From Kordiimonas sp. (GTDB taxonomy: Bacteria; Pseudomonadota; Alphaproteobacteria; Sphingomonadales; Emcibacteraceae): 64,000 bases of DNA. Position 1 is the first letter of the stretch. Each line of letters begins with the position of its first letter. Both the position numbers and the translations under genes were made by a program. This document shows, in pieces, positions 18,946 to 26,969 of the stretch. The notes under the pieces were generated by a model, which saw nothing but the letters and a program-made list of their open reading frames with translations, had not been told where the DNA came from and searched no databases. The stretch lies in assembly GCA_002700365.1 (NCBI GenBank), contig PADB01000010.1, positions 730,504-794,503 of the forward strand, read 5' to 3'.

Positions 18946-18963
18946 CTGATATTATAATATCAG
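18946..18963. repeat. Perfect 18-bp palindrome overlapping the phaC stop
   Basis: CTGATATTATAATATCAG is a perfect palindrome. It covers the phaC stop codon and lies 71 bases upstream of the MaoC-Pta start, where an operator or promoter element could act. It lacks a T-run, so it is not a typical terminator. Confidence 0.5.
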
Positions 18964-20978
18964 CGCTGGAAAACATATTCACCAGGCGCATCTCCAATGA
19001 TCTTTCCTTTGCGGGGGGGCAGTCCCATTTTTGGTAAGTCGCCTTTTTTGCCGGAATGTTTGGAAAGCCACGACTGCCAGGCCTCCCACCATGACCCTTC
19101 CTGCTTTTCAGTGGTGGCCGCCCAATCTTCTGGCGGCAGGTAATGATCGCCGTCCTGATGTTCGCCGATCTGATAGGACCGGTGACGGTGGCCCGGCTCA
19201 CTGACAATGCCGGCATTATGCCCACCGGATGTCAGCACAAATGTCAAATGCGTATTCAGGCTCAAATGTAATTTATATACTGACTTCCATGGAGCAACAT
19301 GATCTTTCACCGTTCCGACCGCAAAAACCGGCACGGTTAAGTCCTGTAAGGCGATACTGCGCCCATGCACCTGATAGCGGCCTTCGGCCAGATCATTATT
19401 CAGGAACATGCTGCGTAAATACTCTTTATGCATGCGATAAGGCAGCCGTGTCTGGTCCGCATTCCACGCCATTAAGTCGTTAGCGACGTCTTTCTCACCC
19501 ATCATATATTTACGGACGCCCTGCGACCAGATCAGGTCATTCGACCGCAATAGCTGAAAAGTTCCGGCCATTTGACTGGTTTCCAGATATTTCTGGTTCC
19601 ACATCATATCTTCCAACAGATCGACCTGACTATCATCAATGAAGAGAGTCAATTCCCCCGCCTCGCGGAAATCTGTCTGTGCTGCCAGCAACGTCATACT
19701 GGCAAGGCGGTCATCACCATCACGGGCCATTGTGCAAGCCGCAATGCTTAATAACGTACCGCCCAGACAATAACCCGCTGTGTGAATTTTCTGTTCCGGA
19801 ATTATGCCCGAAATCGTATCCAGCGCATCCATAACCCCCATCTCCAGATAATCTTTCATATCTAGGTCACGGTCCTGGAATGTAGGGTTGCGCCACGAAA
19901 TCACAAATACCGTATGACCCTTGTCTACCAAATATTTAATCAGCGAATTATGTGGCGACAGGTCTAAAATATAATATTTCATGATCCAGGCCGGTACGAT
20001 CAAAATGGGCTCTGGGTGGACTGTCTCTGTTGTCGGGCTGTATTGAATAAGTTCAATAAGGCGATTGCGATAAACAACTTTACCAGGGGTTGCTGCCACA
20101 GCTTTACCCGGCACATACTCTTTCGACAGCTCTGGCCCGCTATTCGACAAAGAGCGTTCAATATCCTCAAAATAGTTCAATGCGCCGCGATACAGATTGC
20201 GCCCGCCTTCTTCCAAAGTTCTTTTGAGAATTTCCGGGTTCGTCCAGAAATAATTTGACGGGGAGAGCATGTCCAACATTTGTCGCTGACTAAATTTAAC
20301 CACGTCCAGGTGATGCTTCTGCACGCCCTTTACATCGGTTGCCGCATTATGCCACCACTGCTGCGTTAACAGGAAGCCTTGCTCCACAATATTAAATGGC
20401 CATTTGCGCCATTCTGGAGCCATAAAACGGTGGTCATCTTTGAGTGGCTCAATGCAGGGTTCCGCTGCCGGATCCACCGCGGCCCGCATCATATAAACCC
20501 GCAGACGTAATATTTTCCGCAGCAATTTATTGGCCAATTCCAATTGTTTGCCCGGGGAGATCGCCAAATGCGTCAGCCAATCTGAATAAGCCTGCATGAC
20601 AGATCCCGGTGAAATCCCCATTGTCATCCGCCCAAGCACAGCATGCGCCAAACGGTCCATAATCACGGGATTCAGTAGCATTTTAAAGGATTCCGGTGCT
20701 TCCGGATCTGATGTCCATGCTTCGGATACCCGCTGCAGGTAGCCCAGGAATTCTTCATCCATGAGGGCCGTACTATCCGCAGACCACAATTTTTCCATTT
20801 CTTGTTTTGAAAAGAACGGCAATTTCTCCAGATCTATGTCATCGGTATGTTTCTGCAGCAGTTGCGGCAACCCAAAAAACTTATCAAAGGCGTTCCATGG
20901 CGCATTTGCCCACGGGGCATCTTCAACGCCATTTTTTGTTCCATTTTGGCTATCTTCTGCAACAGTAACGGCGCCCAT
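18960..20978 (-). CDS. phaC: Polyhydroxyalkanoate synthase, class I
   Basis: About 672 residues from the ATG at 20978 (GAGAAGG eight bases upstream); an ATG at 21053 would add 25 residues. Polymerises (R)-3-hydroxyacyl-CoA into storage polyester on granules. An N-terminal poly-beta-hydroxybutyrate polymerase domain is followed by an alpha/beta-hydrolase domain with the lipase-like box GYCLGG (nucleophile Cys near residue 404), catalytic Asp in VKDHVAPW and His in SGGHNAGI. It is longer than typical class I synthases (about 590), mostly at the N-terminus. Divergent from fabI-pta-ackA; phaA and phaB are not in the window. Confidence 0.93.
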   Translation of the reverse strand: MGAVTVAEDSQNGTKNGVEDAPWANAPWNAFDKFFGLPQLLQKHTDDIDLEKLPFFSKQEMEKLWSADSTALMDEEFLGYLQRVSEAWTSDPEAPESFKMLLNPVIMDRLAHAVLGRMTMGISPGSVMQAYSDWLTHLAISPGKQLELANKLLRKILRLRVYMMRAAVDPAAEPCIEPLKDDHRFMAPEWRKWPFNIVEQGFLLTQQWWHNAATDVKGVQKHHLDVVKFSQRQMLDMLSPSNYFWTNPEILKRTLEEGGRNLYRGALNYFEDIERSLSNSGPELSKEYVPGKAVAATPGKVVYRNRLIELIQYSPTTETVHPEPILIVPAWIMKYYILDLSPHNSLIKYLVDKGHTVFVISWRNPTFQDRDLDMKDYLEMGVMDALDTISGIIPEQKIHTAGYCLGGTLLSIAACTMARDGDDRLASMTLLAAQTDFREAGELTLFIDDSQVDLLEDMMWNQKYLETSQMAGTFQLLRSNDLIWSQGVRKYMMGEKDVANDLMAWNADQTRLPYRMHKEYLRSMFLNNDLAEGRYQVHGRSIALQDLTVPVFAVGTVKDHVAPWKSVYKLHLSLNTHLTFVLTSGGHNAGIVSEPGHRHRSYQIGEHQDGDHYLPPEDWAATTEKQEGSWWEAWQSWLSKHSGKKGDLPKMGLPPRKGKIIGDAPGEYVFQR

Positions 20979-21131
20979 GAGTTTGACCTTCTCTAAAGTA
21001 TGCGTATCTAAACAAAACACCTGCCCCAACAAAAAAATGTTGCAGCACAGCATTTTATTCTATTCGAAGAATAAGTCAGAAAATCTACAAAAATGTGACA
21101 TTTACAGGTTGCAGGCTCTTATGTGCCCTAA

Positions 21132-21154
21132 AAAATATCGCACTGCAATATTTT
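21132..21154. promoter_or_regulatory. 23-bp palindrome in the phaC/fabI divergent region, candidate operator
   Basis: Two 11-base arms, AAAATATCGCA and its partner TGCAATATTTT, flank a central C with a single mismatched pair. It lies 153 bases upstream of the phaC start and 87 bases upstream of the fabI start. The GCA-C-TGC core resembles the TGC-rich sites bound by PHA regulators of the PhaR type, but that link is inference. Confidence 0.6.
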
Positions 21155-21241
21155 GGTCACATCCAAAGGACATAATTAAGTCATATATACGCCTATCGGC
21201 ATTCACCACCTATCCCCTTTCCCATAATGCAGGAGGTCATC

Positions 21242-22006
21242 GTGTTTGATCTAAAAGGAAAAAAAGGCCTCATTCTTGGCATCGCCAATACCCATAGTAT
21301 CGCTTACGGCTGTGCGAAGGCCTTCACACAGGCGGGCGCAGAAATCGGCATGACATATGGCCGTGACAAAACACGCACTTATGTTGAACCGATCGCAGAA
21401 GAACTCAATGCGGATTTCTTGAAACAATGTGACGTGTCCAACGACGATGCCATGGAAGACCTGTTCGCCTATATCCGCGATAGCTGGGGGCGGATTGATT
21501 TTGTTTTGCATTCTATTGCCTTTGCCCCCCGGGATGACCTGCATGGTCCCGTTATTAATTCTAGCCGCGAAGGCTTTACAATGGCCATGGACATTTCCTG
21601 CCATTCCTTTGCCCGTACCGCGCGCCTTGCCCGCCCTCTTATGACCGATGGCGGCAGCCTGCTGACAGTGAGTTATTATGGTGGTGAAAAGGTCGTCGAC
21701 CATTATAGCATCATGGGACCTGTTAAAGCCGCTCTTGAATCTACCACACGTTATCTTGCGGCAGAACTCGGCGAAGATGGAATCAGCGTAAATGCCTTAT
21801 CCCCCGGCCCCATCCTCACCAGGGCCTCTTCCGGCATTAAAGAGTTTGACCATTTAGCGGATGAAGCCATTGAACATTCCCCTGAGCATCGCTTAGTGAC
21901 CATTGAAGAAGTCGGGGCCTATGCGGCCTTCCTTGTCAGCGATGGGGCCCGTTCAATTACCGGCGATGTTTGCTATGTGGATGCTGGCCGGCATATCATG
22001 CTGTAA
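21242..22006 (+). CDS. fabI: Enoyl-[acyl-carrier-protein] reductase FabI family
   Basis: 254 residues from a GTG at 21242, chosen because AGGAGG (21231-21236) sits five bases before it; the ATG at 21227 overlaps that site. NADH-dependent enoyl-thioester reductase: GIANTHSIAYG cofactor motif, the two active-site tyrosines in SYYGG and DHYSIMG, and the Lys in GPVKAALES. HSIAFAP carries Ala at the position of E. coli Gly93. It heads the operon fabI-pta-ackA. In that setting it may be a second FabI serving acyl-phosphate or PHA metabolism instead of the housekeeping enzyme. Confidence 0.88.
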   Translation: MFDLKGKKGLILGIANTHSIAYGCAKAFTQAGAEIGMTYGRDKTRTYVEPIAEELNADFLKQCDVSNDDAMEDLFAYIRDSWGRIDFVLHSIAFAPRDDLHGPVINSSREGFTMAMDISCHSFARTARLARPLMTDGGSLLTVSYYGGEKVVDHYSIMGPVKAALESTTRYLAAELGEDGISVNALSPGPILTRASSGIKEFDHLADEAIEHSPEHRLVTIEEVGAYAAFLVSDGARSITGDVCYVDAGRHIML

Positions 22007-22045
22007 GGTGAAACTGAGCATATATTTTGTTTCACAGGAAATACG

Positions 22046-23044
22046 ATGACCACTCTAACCGAAACGATTGACCCGGATAATGACGCCTCCACTGCATCTG
22101 AAGAAAACGCTGAACATCGTTTTTTTGCAGATGTGCTCAAAAAGGCGCAGTCGTTGGGGCCGCTGCCCACAGCCGTCGTCTATCCTTTAAGCGATGTCGC
22201 CCTTCTCGGTGCTGTGGAAGCAGCGCAAATAGGTCTCTTGCAGCCGGTATTGATCGGCCCCACAACGGCCATACAGACCAAGGCGGATACCCTTGGCCTG
22301 GACCTTGGCGGTTGCACATTTCATGACATTGAAAATGACGTGGCGGCCGCCCAACAGGCCACAAAACTCGCCCGTGAAGGGCAGGTCAAAGCCTTAATGA
22401 AAGGCAGCCTGCATACAGACCATTTCATGGGGGCCATTGTATCGCGTCAAGAGGGGCTTCGCACCGAAAGGCGGCTCAGCCATGTCTATGTCATGGACGT
22501 TCCCACTTATCCCAAACCGCTGTTTATTTCAGATGCCGCCATTAATATTTATCCGGATCTGATGGTGAAAAGAGATATCGTACAAAACGCTATTGATCTC
22601 GCGATCGCCTGTGGGACACCAAACCCGAAAGTCGCCATACTTTCGGCTTTTGAAACGGTCAAATCAAAACTGCCTTCCACGCTGGAAGCAGCTGCCCTGT
22701 GCAAAATGGCAGACCGCGGACAGATCACAGGGGGCGAATTAGATGGCCCTCTTGCCTTTGATAATGCCATCTCCGTAGACGCCGCCCGGACCAAGGGCAT
22801 TGTCTCTAATGTTGCTGGCAATGCAGACATCCTCATTGCACCTGATTTAGAAGCCGGCAATATTCTGGCCAAGCAACTTTCCTTTTTGGCAAACGCCAAA
22901 GCAGCAGGAATCGTCCTTGGTGCACGTGTCCCGGTCATCCTCACCAGCCGCGCTGATACGAAAGCCACACGTCTGGCGTCCTGTGCCTTAGCCTGCCTGC
23001 TTAATGCCTATCAACAGCAACAACTGGACGGTGACCATGTCTAA
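22046..23044 (+). CDS. pta: Phosphate acetyl/butyryltransferase
   Basis: 332-residue single-domain phosphotransacylase converting acyl-CoA and phosphate to acyl-phosphate and CoA. Shared blocks with the MaoC-Pta fusion are KGSLHTDHFMGAI, RLSHVYVMDVP, STLEAAALCKMADRGQI, DGPLAFDNAIS and ADILIAPDLEAGN. The first 25 residues are acidic and unconserved. Middle gene of fabI-pta-ackA, 39 bases after fabI, overlapping ackA by 8 bases, so products are probably made in fixed ratio. Whether it prefers acetyl or longer acyl groups is not visible. Confidence 0.9.
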   Translation: MTTLTETIDPDNDASTASEENAEHRFFADVLKKAQSLGPLPTAVVYPLSDVALLGAVEAAQIGLLQPVLIGPTTAIQTKADTLGLDLGGCTFHDIENDVAAAQQATKLAREGQVKALMKGSLHTDHFMGAIVSRQEGLRTERRLSHVYVMDVPTYPKPLFISDAAINIYPDLMVKRDIVQNAIDLAIACGTPNPKVAILSAFETVKSKLPSTLEAAALCKMADRGQITGGELDGPLAFDNAISVDAARTKGIVSNVAGNADILIAPDLEAGNILAKQLSFLANAKAAGIVLGARVPVILTSRADTKATRLASCALACLLNAYQQQQLDGDHV

Positions 23045-24227
23045 TGCTCTCCTGGTACTCAACGCCGGCTCTTCCAGTCTGAAGGCCAGCCTTTTCCGGC
23101 TTGAAAGTGGAAAAGATAATCTGCCGTTACATTGCCGCGCACTCGCAGAACGTTTAGGGGGCGAAGGCCAGCTTACCTTAACAGCAGCGGACGGTACGGC
23201 ACTGCGCCGTCTCCCGCTACCAACACCATCCCGCCATGCCGATGCCGTTGCTCTTTTGATGGGCTGGATAGAAGAGCTCTATCCTGATTTAACCATCAGA
23301 GCTATTGGTCACCGCGTTGTGCATGGAGGCGATCTTTATACCGGGCCAACTCTTCTGGATGAACAGACCCTCAAAACATTGCGCAGTTTCATACCGCTCG
23401 CCCCCTTACACCAACCGCATAACCTTCAGGCACCTGAATTTCTCCACGACCATGCCCCCGGTATCCCCCAGGTCGCCTGTTTTGATACATCCTTCCATCG
23501 CACCATGCCTGCGGTCGCAGAACAATTTGCCCTGCCGCGACAATGGTCCGCCAAAGGGATAAAACGTTACGGTTTTCATGGTCTGTCCTATGAATATATA
23601 GCCGAGACATTACCTGACTATGTGGATTTACCCCCACAATCGCGTGTTATTGTTGCCCATCTGGGCCACGGCGTCAGTATGGCTGCACTCAAAGACCTGA
23701 AAAGCATCGCGACAACGATGGGTTTTACGGCTTTAGACGGACTGCCTATGGGCAAACGCTGCGGTAATATCGACCCTGGGGTATTATTGCACCTGATGAT
23801 GTCTGAAGGACTGCGTGTCGAAGAGGTAAATGATATCCTTTATAAACAATCCGGCTTGCTTGGCGTATCAGGACTGAGTGACGATGTCCGTGATTTGCTC
23901 GCCAGCCCATCACCACATGCCGCAGAAGCCATTGACTTGCTAGTATACCGCATTGTTCGTGAAATAGGGGCACTTGCGGCCTGTCTCGAAGGATTGGACG
24001 CCATCGTCTTTACAGCTGGCGTTGGTGAACATGCCGCACCTATTCGCCATGCTGTTTGCGAAAAACTGAAATGGATGGGTTTAGACTTTGACCCTGTGGC
24101 AAATAAAACACATGGTCCTTGCCTGACCACAAAAGAGAGCCGCATCTCCGCATGGGTCATTCCCACGAACGAAGAACTGATGATCGCACGTCATAGCTAT
24201 CAGCAGATAAAAGATACATTGTCATAA
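23037..24227 (+). CDS. ackA: Acetate/propionate family kinase AckA
   Basis: 396 residues from the ATG at 23037, which overlaps the pta end; the reading from 23004 adds residues before the conserved N-terminus. Converts acyl-phosphate and ADP to the acid and ATP. Family motifs are LVLNAGSSSLK at the N-terminus, GHRVVHGG, DTSFHRTMP, GVSGLSDDVRDL and FTAGVGEHA. Length is normal. Paired with pta it completes substrate-level phosphorylation from acyl-CoA. A strong hairpin follows the gene. Confidence 0.94.
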   Translation: MSNALLVLNAGSSSLKASLFRLESGKDNLPLHCRALAERLGGEGQLTLTAADGTALRRLPLPTPSRHADAVALLMGWIEELYPDLTIRAIGHRVVHGGDLYTGPTLLDEQTLKTLRSFIPLAPLHQPHNLQAPEFLHDHAPGIPQVACFDTSFHRTMPAVAEQFALPRQWSAKGIKRYGFHGLSYEYIAETLPDYVDLPPQSRVIVAHLGHGVSMAALKDLKSIATTMGFTALDGLPMGKRCGNIDPGVLLHLMMSEGLRVEEVNDILYKQSGLLGVSGLSDDVRDLLASPSPHAAEAIDLLVYRIVREIGALAACLEGLDAIVFTAGVGEHAAPIRHAVCEKLKWMGLDFDPVANKTHGPCLTTKESRISAWVIPTNEELMIARHSYQQIKDTLS

Positions 24228-24287
24228 CTATACCATCGGCCACATGGGGCGATAATACCCACCTATTCTTCACACGACAAAATATCA

Positions 24288-24312
24288 AAAGCCGCGATAA
24301 TATCGCGGCTTT
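24288..24312. terminator. Bidirectional hairpin terminator between ackA and the sugar transferase gene
   Basis: Perfect 12-base arms (AAAGCCGCGATA / TATCGCGGCTTT) around one base. Positioned 60 bases after the ackA stop and 55 bases past the stop of the convergent minus-strand gene. The T-run is short on both sides (TTTCTTT plus, TTTTGATATTTT minus). Confidence 0.75.
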
Positions 24313-24367
24313 CTTTACTATGCACAATCGTTAAATGATAACGGGCGGGGACGCCCTTTCAGTGAAC

Positions 24368-25012
24368 TTATTCGGATTGCCCCTGACCCACAGATTCCGT
24401 AGGGCCGGACCATTTTGGCATCGTCACATGATTATCTGCTGCAACGCCGTTACGGCCTAATACAATCGGAATGGTCATCAGCACAATCTTCGCATCAACC
24501 CAGACGCTATAGTGATCCACATACCAAACATCCAGATCAAATTTTTCATCCCAGCTCAGGGAGTTGCGGCCTTTAACCTGTGCCCATCCGGAAATTCCGG
24601 GACGTACTTCATGGCGGCGCATTTGCTGTTCTGTGTAATGTTCCGCATATTCACTAATCAATGGGCGCGGTCCCAAAAGGCTCATCTCACCATTCAGAAT
24701 ATTCAGCAGTTGGGGTAACTCATCTATGCTCCAGCTGCGCAAGAATTGGCCAAACGATGTCAATCGCTGCTCATCCGGAAGCAATTCCCCGTCCTCACCG
24801 CGCGCATCTGTCATCGTACGGAATTTCCAGATACGGAAACTTTTACCGTTCAACCCCAACCGGTCCTGATGGAAAAAAATCGGACTACCCAGTTTTGTCC
24901 GTATCAGTACTGCGACAATCAATAAAAAAGGTAACAAAGCCGCCAGCAGCATTATCGCCGCCAGCAGGTCAATTGCCCGTTTCCAGAAGTTTTGATATGT
25001 CAACCCAAGCAT
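24368..25012 (-). CDS. Undecaprenyl-phosphate phosphoglycosyl transferase, small PglC/WcaJ-like type
   Basis: 214 residues, monotopic bacterial sugar transferase that starts a polysaccharide or glycan on the undecaprenyl lipid carrier. A membrane segment (residues about 12-36) is followed by the catalytic domain: KFRTM, SIDELPQLLNIL with the Asp-Glu pair, SLLGPRPL and RPGISGWAQVKGRN. It lacks the long multi-helix front of full-length WcaJ. No other glycan genes are beside it, so the product is unknown; the GT4 enzyme at 44144 is the only other candidate in the window. Confidence 0.88.
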   Translation of the reverse strand: MLGLTYQNFWKRAIDLLAAIMLLAALLPFLLIVAVLIRTKLGSPIFFHQDRLGLNGKSFRIWKFRTMTDARGEDGELLPDEQRLTSFGQFLRSWSIDELPQLLNILNGEMSLLGPRPLISEYAEHYTEQQMRRHEVRPGISGWAQVKGRNSLSWDEKFDLDVWYVDHYSVWVDAKIVLMTIPIVLGRNGVAADNHVTMPKWSGPTESVGQGQSE

Positions 25013-25245
25013 TTTAATTGCCTTTCAACCATCACCGCGCACAATCTATACAGATTTGGTTAACCTAACATTAACAATTGCGATGCGCCCCATTGCCTCT
25101 GCTTACTTAACGATGCCCCATCGTATTTAGCCCCCAAAAATGGCAATTACATGACAGGCATTTATTCTATTCGTCAGAAATCTGCGCATAGTTAACATAT
25201 CATGACCGACTTCAACAAGGTTTTTTGCGCTTGCGAACATCGCGC

Positions 25246-26844
25246 TTAGGACAACACATCCCCGGCGAGCACTTTATCAATCAGATCAATGGTCGCCTGA
25301 CGCCCGTAAAGCGCAATGAAAGATCCCATACGTGGCCCCTGCGCCTGGCCCAATAATATTTCATATAACGCCTTAAACCACTCACGCAGATTTTCATAAT
25401 GATGCGCCTTCCCAGTGGAAAAAACCAATGTTTGCAATTCTTCCGCCGTTGCACCCTCATCCGTACTCTTAAGCGCATCACTCAGGTCCCGCAATGCCGC
25501 CTGCTCAGCCTCGGTCGGCACGCGATATTTTTTGTGAGGACGCACAAAATTCTCATAATATTCCAGTGCATAACCCGCCAGATGGTCTAAAAACGGATTA
25601 TTTTCCGGAGTCGCCCCTTCAGCATATTGGCTGATATAGCCCCACAGGGTTTCTTTATCCTCACAATGGCTGGCACTTACCAAATTCAACAGGAGGGCAA
25701 AACTGACCGGAACATTTTCTGCAGGGGGCTCACCATTATGGATGTGCCACACCGGGTTCGCAAATGACTTCTTGCCGTCTTGGTCTGGATAGGCATTTAA
25801 ATGCTGGATATATTCATCCACTGCCTTTGGAATGACATCAAAATATAGTCGCTTGGCCTTACGGGGGGCTTGAAACATATATAACGATAAGCTTTCCTGC
25901 GGACCGTATTGCAGCCACTCTTCAATGCTCAGGCCATTCCCTTTTGATTTGGAAATCTTTTCGGCGTTTTCATCTAAGAATAGTTCATAAATATAATTTT
26001 CCGGTGGGCGGTTCCCCATAATCCGGCTGATCGCGCTGGACAGTCTCACAGATTCGTCCAGGTCCTTACCGGCCATTTCATAATCAACACCCAACGCCAC
26101 CCAGCGCATAGCCCAATCCGCTTTCCACTGCATTTTGCAATGCCCCCCCGTGACGGGCACTTCAACCAATTGTCCTGTCTCTTCATCCTTGTAGACAATT
26201 GTCCCTGCCTCTACATCGCGTTCCACAACAGGCACCTGCAATACGACACCCGTCCGCGGGCAGACCGGTAAAAAGGGGCTATAGGTTTTGCGGCGTTCTT
26301 CCCCCAAAGTCGGCAAGATCACACCCATAATTTTATCAAAATTCGCCAGCATCGCACGCAGCGTCTCGTCAAAATCACCATTTTTATAGCAGGTCGTGGC
26401 ACTTTTGAATTCATAGTCAAAACCGAACTGATCCAAAAAACGGCATAGCCGGGCATTATTGTGATGGGCAAAACTTTCATGCGTCCCAAATGGGTCCGGC
26501 ACGGACGTCAATGGCTTCCCCAAATGTTGAGATAGCATCTCCTGCTGCGGCAGATTTAAAGGCACCTTACGAAAACCGTCCATATCATCTGAAAACGCGA
26601 TCAGTTTTGTGGGATGGTCGCTTATCAACTCAAACGCCTGCCGCACCATAGTGGTTCTTGCCACTTCCCCGAATGTACCGATATGTGGCAGGCCACTAGG
26701 ACCATAACCTGTTTCAAAAAGCACATATCCCTTGTCATTTTTCGACTGCTTAAGTCGTTTAACAAGCTTCTCAGCTTCTTGGAAAGGCCATGCCTTACTG
26801 GAAAGAGCCGTTGAAATAATGTCCATATCTGTTGCAGATGACAT
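25246..26844 (-). CDS. lysK: Lysine--tRNA ligase, class I
   Basis: About 532 residues from the ATG at 26844; ATGs at 26898 and 26826 are possible and none has a strong ribosome site. Class I LysRS, typical of Alphaproteobacteria and Archaea in place of the class II enzyme. The HIGH-type motif is GLPHIGTFGEVAR, the KMSKS-type motif is KISKSKGN, and the C-terminal helical anticodon-binding region is complete. Attaches lysine to tRNA-Lys in the cytoplasm. Transcribed away from the DinG-like helicase gene, 125 bases away. Confidence 0.92.
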   Translation of the reverse strand: MSSATDMDIISTALSSKAWPFQEAEKLVKRLKQSKNDKGYVLFETGYGPSGLPHIGTFGEVARTTMVRQAFELISDHPTKLIAFSDDMDGFRKVPLNLPQQEMLSQHLGKPLTSVPDPFGTHESFAHHNNARLCRFLDQFGFDYEFKSATTCYKNGDFDETLRAMLANFDKIMGVILPTLGEERRKTYSPFLPVCPRTGVVLQVPVVERDVEAGTIVYKDEETGQLVEVPVTGGHCKMQWKADWAMRWVALGVDYEMAGKDLDESVRLSSAISRIMGNRPPENYIYELFLDENAEKISKSKGNGLSIEEWLQYGPQESLSLYMFQAPRKAKRLYFDVIPKAVDEYIQHLNAYPDQDGKKSFANPVWHIHNGEPPAENVPVSFALLLNLVSASHCEDKETLWGYISQYAEGATPENNPFLDHLAGYALEYYENFVRPHKKYRVPTEAEQAALRDLSDALKSTDEGATAEELQTLVFSTGKAHHYENLREWFKALYEILLGQAQGPRMGSFIALYGRQATIDLIDKVLAGDVLS

Positions 26845-26969
26845 AATGGTATGCTTTCTTATCTGACAATGCGCGATGACGTATTTGGCGGCGGACATTA
26901 GGCTGTCTTCACCGCCACGTCAACCACCGCACCAGCCTAATACCAAAATGCCGGAAAAACTATACCTCA

